Assembly (NCBI GenBank): GCA_003991915.1
Contig: RQTK01000302.1
Span: forward strand, 150,432-214,431
Source: Elysia chlorotica
Taxonomy: Eukaryota > Mollusca > Gastropoda > Plakobranchidae
Direction: 5' to 3'
DNA: 64,000 nucleotides
Shown: piece after piece, positions 63,890 to 64,000 of the stretch
Layout: each line of letters starts with the position of its first letter
Numbering within the stretch: the first letter of the stretch is position 1
Translations under genes and position numbers: made by a program
The notes under the pieces: generated by a model
Database searches by the model: none
What the model was told of the DNA's origin: nothing
The model's input: the letters and a program-made list of their open reading frames with translations, nothing else

Positions 63890-64000
63890 TCTGGCTTAGA
63901 GTCCAAGAACAGAACCCTATAGGCTGTATTTATTGAGCAGTGACCGCTTCCCAAGACTAACTTTTGACAATTGTACGTACTACCAACCACGAGGCAGTGC
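63890..64000 (-). mobile_element. SINE tail cut by the window end, minus strand
   Basis: cttagagtccaagaacagaa, ccctataggctgtatttatt, cttcccaagactaacttttg, then ccacgaggcagtgc at the last base. The head would lie outside the window. Confidence 0.68.

Larger units (their letters stand above)
55001..64000. other. Gene-free stretch with SINEs and a duplicated block
   Basis: AT-rich. Apart from the SINEs, the 59780/61505 duplicate and the 58300 repeat, I see no exon or RNA gene on either strand. Confidence 0.55.

Overview
The window is metazoan nuclear DNA and looks molluscan, most likely gastropod. This rests on small exons separated by long AT-rich introns with GT..AG borders, heavy microsatellite load, many copies of a tRNA-headed SINE, patches rich in AGATCT/TCTAGA words, and a GIMAP gene. 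The species cannot be named from the sequence alone. Three protein-coding genes and one decayed DNA transposon can be supported. All gene models were built by eye from reading frame, splice sites and remembered family sequences; no search was run.

Layout. 1-3060: microsatellites and two minus-strand SINE pieces. 3061-22698 (+): a 16-exon SPATS2/SPATS2L-family gene (about 561 aa). Its eighth coding exon is present twice inside a tandem duplication. A 71-bp minisatellite fills one intron, and the last exon appears to carry a homopolymer frameshift. 22699-28000: probable 3'UTR and flank with a 73-bp minisatellite, a SINE nested in a MITE, and other repeats. 28000-31086: AT-rich, no gene seen, one ATT/AAT inverted repeat. 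31087-33945 (-): a two-exon GIMAP/AIG1 GTPase (516 aa). 34000-40860: microsatellites and GATCTA-rich patches, with a possible first exon at about 39125. 40942-51652 (+): a 9-exon syntaxin-17 gene (436 aa) with a long C-terminal tail. 52085-55000 (-): a broken piggyBac transposase whose zinc-finger end is duplicated in tandem and carries a 51-bp SINE tail flanked by a perfect 15-bp target-site duplication. 55000-64000: SINEs and a 0.4-kb duplicated block, with no gene recognised.

The three genes are not an operon and have no obvious joint function. SPATS2 is a cytoplasmic RNA-associated protein, GIMAP proteins are membrane-associated immune-type GTPases, and syntaxin-17 is the autophagosome SNARE. 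The most notable points are: (1) a duplicated 130-nt SPATS2 exon whose copies encode the same 44 residues and cannot both be spliced in without breaking the frame, so they would have to be mutually exclusive; (2) a probable one-base G-run error or polymorphism that hides an RGG-type C-terminus; (3) several unnamed dispersed repeat families, including a MITE with long terminal inverted repeats and an extremely short SINE insertion.
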